64,000 nucleotides of DNA from Clostridium pasteurianum BC1 (GCF_000389635.1 NC_021182.1:4133925-4197924); one strand, 5' to 3'. Shown: positions 1-9,257, counted from the first letter of the stretch. Notes: generated from the letters alone by a model not told the origin. Made by a program: numbers and translations.

Positions 1-323
1 AATAGCAAGGTAACTTTATCTTTGTTTGATATTTCTATATTTTCAAACTGATCCTTTAAAGTTAATGCTTCTATAATATTTCCTTCTATATCAAAAGTTC
101 CATCCATAAATGCTTCTGCAAAAATCATGGTTGTAGGATTCGCCAATATCTTTTTAAAAGTATTCTTATCATTAAACTTCAATATAAATTCTGGATTTTC
201 TGTATAATTAATAGTTTCATTATTCCAAAATACCATATTAAAATTTTTCTTAGTTTGTTCAAAAATACGTCCAACTGCTTCTAGTAAATCTTTGTCCTTA
301 TTTTTTTTAGTATCAAAAGCCAT
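1..323 (-). CDS. cfa: Cyclopropane-fatty-acyl-phospholipid synthase, N-terminal part
   Basis: This reading frame runs off the left edge, so only about the first 107 residues are present. The ATG at 323-321 sits behind a strong GGAGGGG ribosome site. Residues 40-85 show the pattern of the Cfa N-terminal domain: an NPEFILKF-like strand, then a LANP..MIFAEAFMDGTFDIEGN stretch, equivalent to the LGEAYMDGDxDIEG region of the family. The family methylates double bonds of membrane phospholipid acyl chains using S-adenosylmethionine. The methyltransferase domain lies outside the window. The next gene upstream also acts on membrane lipids. The family call is inferred from the N-terminal half only. Confidence 0.72.
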   Translation of the reverse strand, partial: MAFDTKKNKDKDLLEAVGRIFEQTKKNFNMVFWNNETINYTENPEFILKFNDKNTFKKILANPTTMIFAEAFMDGTFDIEGNIIEALTLKDQFENIEISNKDKVTLL

Positions 324-610
324 TATATCCCCTCCAAATATAAATATCAAAAAAATTTTTTATAGGCATTAACCATATAAAAAATTTTTTAAACATACTA
401 ATTATAATATTCGATTTTTTTTCATTCAAGCTAGTCTAGTAGAAAAAAGTGCCATTGTAATCGTTTCGTCCTTTTTAATACTAGATTATACTTATCTTTA
501 CTCGAATTATTGCAATTTTTACTGCAAGCATATGTAATCATTGCAATTTTACATTTTTGTAAATATATATTTATCATTCAACTATAATACAAAAATTGTT
601 TTTTTTAAAA

Positions 611-1774
611 CTATACCAATCTTTCCAATTGAACATTTATATCATCAAGTTCTTCGTGCAACTTGAAATCTGATACAACTTTTACAATAAAATCCACTGT
701 TTTTCTAGTTGCCTCTGGATCTCTATATTTTCTTTGTGATTCCATTATTTCTTTTAACATCTTTCCATTTTCAGATAATAATCTTTGTACTGAATCATTT
801 AAATTTCTGTAATCCTTGCAAACTATTCCAAGCCTTTTTTCCTCTATATAATATGAATTTTCCTCTTCCTGCCCTAAAAGCTCACCTGTAATTATTATAG
901 GTAAATTTGAAGCCACAGCCTCCATTAAAACATTAGGACTTCCACGAGTAATCAGTATGTCCACTTCTTCCATAAGCTTATTAACATTATTTACATATCC
1001 ATAAACGTCTAATCTATTACCATATTTTTCACTATATTTATTTTCAAGTTTATTTTTTAAAACAGAATTTTTTCCAGCAACAATTTTAACATTACAATTG
1101 AAGTTTTCCAATAAAATCTCAGCAATGCTCCCCAAATTACCTACCCCTTCACCGCCACTCATAAGCAGAAAATTCAAGGCATTTTTAGGATCATCATTTA
1201 TAATAGGATTTTTTCTCACATTATCATTATAAAATCTTGATCTTACAGGAAACTTATCAATTGTTACTCTTGAAGCATAAGCTCCAAATTTAATACATCT
1301 TTCCTTAGCCTCTTTTGTTGGGGAAATTATATAGTCTGCTCTTCTATCTACCCATAAAGGTGTTATACTTATTAAATCAGCTATAAGCGTAATAAAGGGT
1401 ATATTATATTCATTTTTATATAGTATATTTAATACAGGAGCATTAAAATTAGGATGTATGGATAATATCAGATCTGGCTTTTCCTCGTCTAAAATTTTTA
1501 GAAATCTCTTTTCCATAGTTCTTTCAGTTAACTTAGTTAAAAGCTCTGGTTTCTTCAATGAAATATTCCATACAGCTTTCCATAAAACTCTTGCTCTTCT
1601 GGTAAAAAAACCATAGGATTTGCTAACTGTATTTAGCAATATACCATTTGTATCAAACCCCTCAATAACCTTTGCATTTACATTTGGAATTTCTTTAAAC
1701 TGTTCCATTAATGCCTCTGCAATACTTTTATGACCACAACCAGTATTATTTGAAGATATAATTAATATATTCAC
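611..1774 (-). CDS. Diacylglycerol glycosyltransferase (MGDG synthase / UgtP-like)
   Basis: The 387-residue protein looks like a GT28-fold glycosyltransferase of the monogalactosyldiacylglycerol synthase/UgtP group, which moves a sugar from a nucleotide sugar to diacylglycerol at the inner membrane face. The N-terminus has the family's glycine/histidine loop (NNTGCGHKSIAEAL, residues 9-22). A glycine-rich loop (MSGGEGVGNLG, 205-215) starts the nucleotide-sugar-binding half, and a TRGSPNVLMEAVA segment near residue 275 resembles the donor-binding motif. Start is GTG at 1774-1772 behind AAGGAGGAG. It may share a glycolipid or membrane-adaptation role with the cfa-like gene next to it. The exact sugar cannot be read from sequence. 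Confidence 0.8.
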   Translation of the reverse strand: MNILIISSNNTGCGHKSIAEALMEQFKEIPNVNAKVIEGFDTNGILLNTVSKSYGFFTRRARVLWKAVWNISLKKPELLTKLTERTMEKRFLKILDEEKPDLILSIHPNFNAPVLNILYKNEYNIPFITLIADLISITPLWVDRRADYIISPTKEAKERCIKFGAYASRVTIDKFPVRSRFYNDNVRKNPIINDDPKNALNFLLMSGGEGVGNLGSIAEILLENFNCNVKIVAGKNSVLKNKLENKYSEKYGNRLDVYGYVNNVNKLMEEVDILITRGSPNVLMEAVASNLPIIITGELLGQEEENSYYIEEKRLGIVCKDYRNLNDSVQRLLSENGKMLKEIMESQRKYRDPEATRKTVDFIVKVVSDFKLHEELDDINVQLERLV

Positions 1775-1888
1775 GATTTCTCCTCCTTATTTTGTGTAGA
1801 GATAACTAAAATCTTCAAAATATATAAATCTAAACCATATTATTAAATTTTCAATAACTGTATAATAGCGTATTTATCCCACGAATAA

Positions 1889-1995
1889 CCGCTGTAACAC
1901 TCCATCTTTGAAAGCTGGAGATAACAGCGGCATGTCTCTGAATAATTAATTTAAACTCAGTAAAAATAAGGAACTCTCATTAAGTAAGCTTCTCT
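1889..1995 (-). repeat. Dispersed palindromic repeat, copy A (IS200/IS605-end-like)
   Basis: CCGCTGT...CTCCA (1889-1904) pairs with TGGAG..AACAGCGG (1916-1930). It is followed by CATGTCTCTGAATAATTAA and a decayed second arm ending AAGTAAGCTTC. The same order is found at 13424, 30990 and 50051, and inverted at 17626. It fills most of the gap between the glycosyltransferase and dbpA. The strand is nominal: it follows the orientation in which the unit resembles a transposon right end. Confidence 0.6.
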
Positions 1996-2157
1996 TATAA
2001 TTCCATAAATTAAGTTTCATGTACATATTCATTATGCATTAACTAATATAAAAATGCAATAGTTCACTATTGCTAACATTTTAAATTTTTATAATTAATA
2101 CAATTATTTACATTTGCATCATTTTATTTACATTGTCATAATATAATTAACACTCTA

Positions 2158-3597
2158 CTATCTTTCCGCCCTTTCACATCTAATTTTTTTACCCTTCATA
2201 GTTTTTTCCCTTAATGCCTCTATTACTAAAGAACCTTTTCCATTTAATATATCAATATACGACAAATTATCTTGTATATCTATTATTCCTATATCTTCAC
2301 TTTCAACTCCATTTATATTAGATATAGTGCCAACAATATCTACATTTCTTATTTTCTTCTTTTTTCCCGCATTTATGTATATTTTTAAAATATTTTTATT
2401 TAATTCAAAACTTTTCTCTTTTTTTAGTTTAGGTTTATTTTTAAGTCTTTCATTAAATAAATTTTTTCCAACTTCTATGTCCCTTAGTTCAGGCAACTGA
2501 GCTTTATTTATAGTTCTTTCAATATATTCTTCAATTTCATTTAAAAATCTACACTGGTTAGGTGTGACAAAACTTATAGCCTTACCATTATTTTCTCCAC
2601 GTCCTGTTCTTCCTATTCTATGTACATAGCTTTCTTTCTCGAAGGGTAAATCATAATTTATAACATGGGTTACATTAGCTATATCAATCCCTCTAGCTGC
2701 AATGTCTGTAGCCACTAAAAAGGTAAATTCACCTCTGCTAAAGCTTTTAATTACATTCAATCTGTCCTGCTGAAGCATACCACCATGTATGGAAACACAT
2801 GAAAATCCTTTATCCCTTAGTATAGAAAATAAAGTTTCCACTGAATTTCTAGTATTGCAAAATATCATAGCACTATCAGGATTTTCCGTATATATTATCT
2901 TTTTAAGTAAATCAAACTTATCTTTTCCTTCAACAATATAATAATAATCCTTTATTTTTTCAGTTATTGGTTTTTCAGCTTTTATATTTATTACTTCAGG
3001 ATCTTTCATATATTCATGGCAAAGTATTTGTATTTTTTCTGACATGGTGGCTGAAAATAGCATGGTTACCCTTTTTGGGGGCAGCTTATTAATTATATTC
3101 TTAACCTGATCTATAAATCCCATGTTCAGCATCTCATCAGCTTCATCAATAACTAAATAGTTTATACCACTTAAATTTATAGTACCTCTTTCTATATGAT
3201 CCAGTGTTCTACCAGGGGTTCCTACTACCACATGAATCCTTTGTTTCAATTCTCTAACCTGAGATGAAAAAATTTGTTTTCCAAAAATAGCAGTGCACCT
3301 AACTTTCTTAAACCTTCCTATATTGGATATATCCTCTTTAATCTGTACGGCTAATTCTCTTGTAGGAGTAAGTATTAATGCTTGTGGATTACTATTTTCT
3401 ATTTCTACTCTTTCACATATTGGTATGGCAAAAGCAGCTGTTTTTCCACTGCCCGTTTGGGATTCCACTATTATATCTTTATTTTTTAAAACTAATGGAA
3501 CTACTTTCTTCTGAACTTCCGTGGGATTTTTATACCCCAACTTTTCTAAAGATAATAAAATTTCCTTTGCTATATTAAATTCATAAAAATCATTCAT
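2158..3597 (-). CDS. dbpA: ATP-dependent RNA helicase, DbpA/YxiN type
   Basis: A 479-residue DEAD-box helicase with the full motif set: Q motif near 25, SQTGSGKT at 46-53, PTREL at 78-82, TPGR at 127-130, DEAD at 151-154, SAT near 182 and HRIGRTGR near 327. The last ~75 residues form a DbpA-type RNA-binding domain (KIYINAGKKKKIR.. then GTISNINGVESEDIG). In known DbpA proteins this domain targets helix 92 of 23S rRNA during 50S assembly. The start overlaps the end of larE by 4 nt (ATGA type), so the two are probably co-transcribed and translationally coupled; GGAGAAGG lies upstream of the ATG. A divergent second helicase starts 1.1 kb away on the other strand. Confidence 0.9.
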   Translation of the reverse strand: MNDFYEFNIAKEILLSLEKLGYKNPTEVQKKVVPLVLKNKDIIVESQTGSGKTAAFAIPICERVEIENSNPQALILTPTRELAVQIKEDISNIGRFKKVRCTAIFGKQIFSSQVRELKQRIHVVVGTPGRTLDHIERGTINLSGINYLVIDEADEMLNMGFIDQVKNIINKLPPKRVTMLFSATMSEKIQILCHEYMKDPEVINIKAEKPITEKIKDYYYIVEGKDKFDLLKKIIYTENPDSAMIFCNTRNSVETLFSILRDKGFSCVSIHGGMLQQDRLNVIKSFSRGEFTFLVATDIAARGIDIANVTHVINYDLPFEKESYVHRIGRTGRGENNGKAISFVTPNQCRFLNEIEEYIERTINKAQLPELRDIEVGKNLFNERLKNKPKLKKEKSFELNKNILKIYINAGKKKKIRNVDIVGTISNINGVESEDIGIIDIQDNLSYIDILNGKGSLVIEALREKTMKGKKIRCERAER

Positions 3598-4415
3598 TTT
3601 TTTTCCTTCTCCGTAAGTACTTCGTTCATGCTTCCAGTTCTATATCCAAAAAGATCTAAAGTTACATATTTAAATCCTATATCTTTTAATCTATCCACAA
3701 CTTTGTCCATTAATTCCACATTAAAAAATTTTTTTCTCTCCTCAGGTGAAACCTCTATTCTAGCAATATCTCCATGATGTCTTACTCTCACCTGACGAAA
3801 ACCTAAATCCAATAAAAATTGTTCTGATCCTTCTATCATTTCCAATTTACTGGTAGTTATTTCACTACCATAGGGAACTCTAGAGGATAAACATGCAAAA
3901 GAAGGCTTATTCCAAGTTCTTAAACCCATAGATTTTGATAACTCTCTTATATCCTCTTTATCCAAATTTGCTTCCTTTAAAGGGCTAATTACATCAAGTT
4001 CTTTAGCAGCCTCCATACCTGGTCTATAATCCCTAGTATCATCTAAATTTGACCCATCTAAAATTTTTTCCACATTGCTTTCTCTTGCTACTTCTTTTAT
4101 TTTTGTAAATAATTCTTTTTTACAAAAATAACACCTATTTGTAGGATTTTTTGAAAAACCTTCAATATCTAATTCCTCTGAAACTATAACGATATGTTTT
4201 ACTCCTATTTCTTCAGCAAATTGCTTTGCCTCCTTAAATTCTCTTTCAGGATATGTAGAAGATTTGGCTGTTACTGCAATAACCTTATCACCAAGAACAT
4301 CATGAGCAACTTTTAATAAAAAAGTACTGTCAACTCCACCTGAATACGCTATGGCTGCACTTTTAAGTTTTCTTATGTTATCCTTTAACATATTTAATTT
4401 ATAATCAATACTCAT
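3594..4415 (-). CDS. larE: ATP-dependent sacrificial sulfur transferase LarE
   Basis: A 273-residue PP-loop enzyme of the LarE family, which adenylates the pyridinium dicarboxylate precursor of the nickel-pincer nucleotide cofactor and donates sulfur to it. SGGVDST (residues 25-31) is the pyrophosphate loop. Three cysteines lie at C95, C98 (CYFC) and C175 (FACLSSR). Three cysteines in this arrangement are associated with [4Fe-4S]-dependent, catalytic LarE proteins rather than the single-cysteine sacrificial type. The ATG at 4415 was preferred over a longer in-frame start at 4451 because GAGGAG precedes it at correct spacing. larA, larB and larC are not in the window, so the cofactor's user is unknown here. 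Confidence 0.87.
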   Translation of the reverse strand: MSIDYKLNMLKDNIRKLKSAAIAYSGGVDSTFLLKVAHDVLGDKVIAVTAKSSTYPEREFKEAKQFAEEIGVKHIVIVSEELDIEGFSKNPTNRCYFCKKELFTKIKEVARESNVEKILDGSNLDDTRDYRPGMEAAKELDVISPLKEANLDKEDIRELSKSMGLRTWNKPSFACLSSRVPYGSEITTSKLEMIEGSEQFLLDLGFRQVRVRHHGDIARIEVSPEERKKFFNVELMDKVVDRLKDIGFKYVTLDLFGYRTGSMNEVLTEKEKK

Positions 4416-4751
4416 ATTTATTCTCCTCTTTATATAATTTAAGACATACAAAGCTGCACATTAATTGAAAAATATTAACCATATTTTGTGCTATACAAAA
4501 ATAGAAATGTAAAAATAATAACACTATGAGAATATCCTCAAAATACAGTATAATACAAAATGGACCACTAGCTAGTTAATTATATCTTTAAATATCCCTT
4601 AAATTGCATATATTATTAAAACAATTTTATATATTACTTTATTAATTGTCAAGATAACTAAGCTCTAGATAAATTGACAAAAACCTATACAAAGTATACA
4701 ATTATTAAAGTTTTTAGCAGAATGAAAATATAATTGTACAAGGAGAATAAA
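4416..4751. other. AT-rich divergent intergenic region
   Basis: This is the spacer between larE-dbpA (minus) and the second helicase (plus). It must hold both promoters, but I could not pick a convincing -35/-10 pair from its many AT-rich stretches. No RNA motif or repeat was seen. Confidence 0.5.
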
Positions 4752-5894
4752 ATGACTATTTCATTTGAAGAATTAGGATTAAATATAGACTTAATAAATG
4801 GCCTGAAAAAGCAGGATATAAAAATCCCCACAGATATACAGGCTAAAGTTATACCTCTAGCATTAGAAAACAAGGATATAATAGCAAAATCTCAAACTGG
4901 TACTGGAAAAACTCTTGCTTACCTTCTTCCCATGTTTCAAAAAATAGATTCTGAGAAGAGAGAAATGCAGTGTATCATCTTGGCACCTACTCATGAATTG
5001 GTAATGCAAATAGATAGAGAAATACAGCTATTATCACAAAATTCTCAGATAAATGTAACATCTTGCACTATAATAGGTGATGTTAATATGTCAAGACAAA
5101 TTGAAAAATTAAAGAAAAAACCTCATATAATAGTAGGTTCTTCAGGACGTATTTTTGAACTTATCAAAAAAAGAAAAATATCAAGTCACACCATTAAAAC
5201 CATCGTTATTGATGAATGTGACAAATTACTGGACAAAAATAATATATCTAAGGTAAAGGATATAATAAAAACTACTCTGCGAGACAGACAATTAATGGCC
5301 TTTTCTGCAAGTATAAATGAAACTGCATTAAGTTCTGCTTCTTCCCTGATGAAAGAACCTTTAATTATAAAAATTCAGGATGAAATACTTAACACCAATG
5401 TTCAGCATATGTATTTCTTATCAGAACTAAGAGATAAATTTGAATTACTTAGAAAGATAATAGCCTCTGAAAATCCTAAAAAATCTCTCATATTTATAAA
5501 CAAACCTGTTGAAATAGAATTTATAGTATCTAAGCTTCAATATCATCATATAAGCTGTTATGGTCTATATGGAAATGCTGGAAAAGAGGAAAGAAAAAAA
5601 GCCTTAGCAGATTTTAGAAATGGCAAAATTCAATTTTTAGTGGCTTCCGACATAGCAGCAAGAGGCCTAGATGTTAAAGATATAACTCACATATTTAACT
5701 TAGATTTGCCAGAAGACCCACAGGAATATCTTCACAGAGTAGGCAGAACTGGAAGAATGAATAAAGCCGGTACAACTATTTCAATTATTACAAAAGACAA
5801 TTTGCCTACTATAAAAAAATATGAAAATAAATTTAGCCTTGAAATTAAAGAAAAATATATATTTAAAGGCAAAATCATTGATAGAATTAAATGA
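4752..5894 (+). CDS. Divergent DEAD-box-like RNA helicase (DECD motif II)
   Basis: A 380-residue superfamily-2 helicase with SQTGTGKT (residues 47-54) and HRVGRTGR near residue 335, but several altered motifs. Motif Ia is PTHEL instead of PTREL, motif Ib is SSGR instead of TPGR, motif II is DECD (154-157) and motif III is SAS (185-187). The core ends without the DbpA-type RNA-binding tail of its neighbour. The ATG at 4752 directly follows AGGAG, so the longer frame from 4734 was rejected. The key ATPase Asp-Glu pair is intact, so it is probably an active but specialised helicase. RNA substrate unknown. Confidence 0.85.
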   Translation: MTISFEELGLNIDLINGLKKQDIKIPTDIQAKVIPLALENKDIIAKSQTGTGKTLAYLLPMFQKIDSEKREMQCIILAPTHELVMQIDREIQLLSQNSQINVTSCTIIGDVNMSRQIEKLKKKPHIIVGSSGRIFELIKKRKISSHTIKTIVIDECDKLLDKNNISKVKDIIKTTLRDRQLMAFSASINETALSSASSLMKEPLIIKIQDEILNTNVQHMYFLSELRDKFELLRKIIASENPKKSLIFINKPVEIEFIVSKLQYHHISCYGLYGNAGKEERKKALADFRNGKIQFLVASDIAARGLDVKDITHIFNLDLPEDPQEYLHRVGRTGRMNKAGTTISIITKDNLPTIKKYENKFSLEIKEKYIFKGKIIDRIK

Positions 5895-5923
5895 TTATCA
5901 TATTTTTGTGATTCATACTTGTA

Positions 5924-5966
5924 AGAAAAGGCGAATTAACTACCAAGTTAGTTCGCCTTTTTCTTA
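5924..5966. terminator. Bidirectional intrinsic terminator
   Basis: AAAAGGCGAATTAAC and GTTAGTTCGCCTTTTT form a hairpin with T-rich flanks on both strands. It lies between the convergent helicase (plus) and aminotransferase (minus) and suits both. Confidence 0.85.
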
Positions 5967-5972
5967 AATTAT

Positions 5973-7139
5973 TTATTTTATTGACTTTATAAATCTCTCT
6001 ATCCTCTTCATAGCTTCTAATATATGATCCATAGATGAAGCATAGCAGGCTCTAATAAAACCTTCGCCGCATTCTCCAAATGCATTACCAGGAATCACCA
6101 AAACTTTTTCTTTTTTCAAAAGTTCTTCACAAAATTTATCTGAGGTCATACCCGTGGATTTTATAGATGGAAATACATAAAATGCGCCTAGGGGTTCAAA
6201 GCATTGTAATCCCATATTTTTAAAGCTGCTTACCATCACACGCCTTCTTCTATTGTATTCACTAACCATTTCCTTTACGGAGTTTTCTCCATTTTTTAGT
6301 GCCTCAATAGCAGCATATTGAGCGGTAGTAGGAGAGCACATTATGGCATACTGATGTATTTTTTTCATGGCATTTATTAGTATTTTATTTCCGCAAACAT
6401 ATCCAAGTCTCCAACCTGTCATAGCATAGGCTTTTGAAAAACCATTTATTACTATAGTTTTATCCCTTATCTCTGGAAAACTAGCTATAGATACATGTTT
6501 TTTTTCATAGGTTAATTCAGAATATATCTCATCGGATATAATTATTATATCTCTATCCTTTAACACCTCTACAATTGAATGTAGTTCATCTCTTGTCATA
6601 GTAGCTCCTGTAGGGTTATTAGGAAAGGGTATTATAACAACTTTCGTTTTTGATGTTATAGCTTCTTCTAAAAGTTCTGGTGTTAATTTAAATTTATCAC
6701 AAGCTCTAAGATTTAATATTTTAGGAGTTGCCCCTGTGAAAGCTGTACAACCTTTGTAGGCAACAAAGCTTGGTTCTGGTATTATGACTTCATCCCCAGG
6801 TCCTACTAAGGTTCTTAAAGCTATATCTATGCCTTCACTACCTCCAACAGTTACAATAATTTCGTCTTTTGGATCATATTTTAATTGGTATTTATTTTTT
6901 AGTGAATTAGCTATTTCTCTACGCAATTCCATAAAACCAGCATTGGAGGAATAATGAGTATGACCTTGTTCTAGAGAATATATCCCAGATTCAACTACAT
7001 TCCAAGGTGTAACAAAATCCGGTTCACCTATTCCAAGCGATATAGCATCCTCCATATCATTTACCATATCAAAGTATTTTCTTATACCTGAAGGAGGCAT
7101 ATTTCTTACATTTTCACGTATCATGTCCTGAAGCATCAT
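5973..7139 (-). CDS. PLP-dependent class I/II aminotransferase
   Basis: A 388-residue fold-type I aminotransferase similar to the aspartate/alanine-type enzymes PatA and AlaA. Visible signatures are GIGEPDF (37-42), NNPTG (174-178), SDEIYSEL (202-209) and the Schiff-base lysine in NGFSKAYAMTGWRLGY (K236). The enzyme swaps amino groups between an amino acid and a 2-oxo acid in the cytosol. It overlaps the Lrp-type regulator by 4 nt and shares its T-box leader. Reading the specifier as GGC (Gly) or GCA (Ala) would favour a role in glycine or alanine formation, for example a glyoxylate or pyruvate aminotransferase. That substrate assignment is inference. The first two codons are both Met and either could start. 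Confidence 0.87.
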   Translation of the reverse strand: MMLQDMIRENVRNMPPSGIRKYFDMVNDMEDAISLGIGEPDFVTPWNVVESGIYSLEQGHTHYSSNAGFMELRREIANSLKNKYQLKYDPKDEIIVTVGGSEGIDIALRTLVGPGDEVIIPEPSFVAYKGCTAFTGATPKILNLRACDKFKLTPELLEEAITSKTKVVIIPFPNNPTGATMTRDELHSIVEVLKDRDIIIISDEIYSELTYEKKHVSIASFPEIRDKTIVINGFSKAYAMTGWRLGYVCGNKILINAMKKIHQYAIMCSPTTAQYAAIEALKNGENSVKEMVSEYNRRRRVMVSSFKNMGLQCFEPLGAFYVFPSIKSTGMTSDKFCEELLKKEKVLVIPGNAFGECGEGFIRACYASSMDHILEAMKRIERFIKSIK

Positions 7140-7615
7140 ATAAACAAGCCCTCCCTATCATCCTTTGGTTTATCTCTAAAAATAGTCCCTTTATCCTTAT
7201 ATTTTTTAAGCACAAAATGAGTGGAAGTACTTAATACATATTCCTGTACAGCTAGTTTTTCTGCCACAAATAAAGCCACTTCCTTCATGGTTTTACCCTC
7301 TATTATAACTGTCAAATCAAATCCTCCAGACATTAAATAACAGGATTTGACTTCCGGAAATTTATATATTCTCTCTGCAACTTTATCAAAACCCTCTCCT
7401 CTTTGAGGCGTTATCCTTACTTCTATTAGTGCAAGCACTTCTTCCTTACTGGTCTTTTCCCAATTAACCAGTGCAGTATAACCTACAATAGTATTATTAT
7501 CCTCATATTTTTTAATAGCTTCTTTGACTTCATTTACACTTTTTCCAGTCATTTGTGCTATTTCCTCTGCTGTATACTTACTATTTCTTTCAAGAATTTC
7601 AAGAATCTCTTCCAT
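7136..7615 (-). CDS. Lrp/AsnC-family transcriptional regulator
   Basis: A 159-residue protein with an N-terminal winged helix-turn-helix (about residues 1-60, EEIAQMTGKSVNEVKEAIKKYE) followed by a RAM/ACT-like ligand domain (VLALIEVRITPQRGEGF...VKSCYLMSGGFDLTVIIEG). Members sense amino acids and often regulate the adjacent gene. It is the first gene of the leader-controlled pair and its stop overlaps the start of the aminotransferase. It probably couples amino-acid level to expression of that enzyme, adding transcriptional control to the upstream T-box. Confidence 0.87.
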   Translation of the reverse strand: MEEILEILERNSKYTAEEIAQMTGKSVNEVKEAIKKYEDNNTIVGYTALVNWEKTSKEEVLALIEVRITPQRGEGFDKVAERIYKFPEVKSCYLMSGGFDLTVIIEGKTMKEVALFVAEKLAVQEYVLSTSTHFVLKKYKDKGTIFRDKPKDDREGLFI

Positions 7616-7720
7616 AAAATTTTCTCCCCTTAATTAAAAATTATTTTTTATATAACGCATATTTCAAAATAACCAGCCAATATTTTAATTTAACTTGCTA
7701 TTTCTTTTCTATGCATGAAT

Positions 7721-8095
7721 AAAAATACTCCTTTATCCCGGAAAGGGACGAAGGAGTATTCGCGGTACCACCCTAATTAAAGTCTTTTCAGACTTTCTCT
7801 TTAGTAGAAAATATTTCTTTCCCCTATAACGTGAGGACACGTCTTTATCTATTTTAGGACGAACAGGTATATTAAAAAACAATTAATATTACATGTTATT
7901 TTATGTCATACCACTTAGTTCATTCCAATTTCTCAATAGGAAACTCAGAGACTGCCTTCCATAAGATATATTATTGGACTTTCAGCTAAGGTATCTCTAA
8001 AAAATAATCTATAACCAATTTGGTTGTTTTATTTGATACCTTTTCCAACTCTCTTTGTATATAATTCTTATGTACTCTTTCTCATCATAGTTTTT
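7721..8095 (-). promoter_or_regulatory. T-box leader, specifier read as GGC (Gly)
   Basis: The minus-strand transcript carries the T-box AGGGTGGTACCGCG (7774-7761) followed by a terminator (AATACTCCTT...AAGGAGTATTTTT, 7760-7721). Stem I begins near 8090 with GATGAGAAAGAGTA and the distal AGAGAGTTGG motif. CATAAG (5' arm) pairs with CTTATG (3' arm), which places GAA-GGC-A in the specifier loop, so the specifier is GGC (7956-7954, glycine). A one-base offset would give GCA (alanine). Uncharged tRNA should stabilise the antiterminator and turn on the lrp-aminotransferase pair. Confidence 0.9.
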
Positions 8096-8186
8096 TACAA
8101 CTAGTTTTTATCAATTATATCAAAAGCACTGCCACTATTCAATATTTTTAATATTTATTTTCACTCTAATATTTTTTAATTATATT

Positions 8187-8585
8187 TTATTTATTGCTAT
8201 TTTCAGATGATTTAACTTCTTCTTTATTTTTATCAGACTTCTTTGATTTAAATTTAGAAACTATTTCTGGCACTAAATTAAGCAGACTATCCAAATTGTT
8301 TTTACCGGATATAGGCAAAAGATTAACCTTATCCCCAGTGATTGCAATTACTGCATTAGGAGTAACCTTAGCAGCCGCTCCAAGACCTGTTCCATTTGCT
8401 GCAATTCCCTTATCACCATTATTTCCAGCACCTGTACCACAGCCAAAAGAAAGACTTATTATAGGAACTAAGGTAGTTTCCCCCACTGTTATTGGCTCAC
8501 CTACAACAGTTTCAGTCTTTAAAAAATTCTCAAGATTACCAAATAAAGCATCTAAATTTTCCTTTAATGACGCTTGATTATCCAT
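8187..8585 (-). CDS. gerW: GerW-family sporulation protein (YtfJ)
   Basis: A 132-residue member of the GerW/YtfJ family, needed in Bacillus for normal spore germination. The core is visible: VVGEPITVGETTLVPIISLSFGCGTG at residues 27-52, a glycine/alanine-rich loop and AVIAITGDKVNLLPI. The C-terminus is charged and low in complexity. The start follows GGAGGGG. It lies directly downstream of the DUF2953 membrane protein on the same strand, a pairing also known in Bacillus (ytfI-ytfJ). Confidence 0.9.
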   Translation of the reverse strand: MDNQASLKENLDALFGNLENFLKTETVVGEPITVGETTLVPIISLSFGCGTGAGNNGDKGIAANGTGLGAAAKVTPNAVIAITGDKVNLLPISGKNNLDSLLNLVPEIVSKFKSKKSDKNKEEVKSSENSNK

Positions 8586-8624
8586 TTAATCCCCTCCCTA
8601 CATATATTTAAATTATACCCTAAA

Positions 8625-9257
8625 TCAGGCTCCTTTTAATACAATTTTCCTTAAATCTTTTTTTAATAATAATTTTACAGTTCTCAATATCACAATAAAA
8701 AGATTTATTCTACCTTTAATCTCAATGAAAACATCTAAAATCACCTCATCAAACACAGGAGAAATATTTATTCTTATTGCTGAAAAATTTGATTTTATTA
8801 CTGAGATCACCGCACTTATAGTCCCAGTGGCAAAGGGATCATCTAAACCGTACACACCCTCAATAGTTATGCTTCTGGGTTTTACTATTAAAATTATATC
8901 CTTTAAGTATAAAAACAATTTTCTCAAAGTATCCAACTCTAAAAGTTGAAAATTCACTGAAATTTTCCTGTTTTTATTTGAATTTTTTTCTATATGCTTA
9001 TTGCTATTTTTTCTTAAATTAGAATAAACACAAAAATTTATAAAATAAAACTTTATTTCAAAATTATCCGATGTTTTTAAGGCATTAAGTCTAAGTAATC
9101 CTAAAAACCAATTTATTTCAATTTCTCCCTTAAGGTCTTCATTAATATCCCCTCGAATAATGTAATTATATGGAATGACTAATAACATAATTATTAAGAT
9201 TATAGCTATAAATAATATTGTAATAAAAATCTTTAAAGCTAATATTACTCCATACAT
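8625..9257 (-). CDS. DUF2953 membrane-anchored protein (YtfI-like)
   Basis: A 210-residue protein with one strong N-terminal transmembrane helix (residues 8-29) and a beta-rich soluble part. The middle segment PRSITIEGVYGLDDPFATGTIS (about 127-148) is the hallmark of DUF2953 proteins. No enzymatic motif is visible. It sits 39 nt upstream of gerW on the same strand, so a shared operon and a spore-envelope role are likely but inferred. Confidence 0.8.
   Translation of the reverse strand: MYGVILALKIFITILFIAIILIIMLLVIPYNYIIRGDINEDLKGEIEINWFLGLLRLNALKTSDNFEIKFYFINFCVYSNLRKNSNKHIEKNSNKNRKISVNFQLLELDTLRKLFLYLKDIILIVKPRSITIEGVYGLDDPFATGTISAVISVIKSNFSAIRINISPVFDEVILDVFIEIKGRINLFIVILRTVKLLLKKDLRKIVLKGA

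Noticed and set aside
7920-7935. AAC (Asn) as the T-box specifier in TTGGAATGAAC
   Set aside because: It lies 3' of the CTTATG arm and the TCTGAG base of stem I, not in the loop opposite AGTA.
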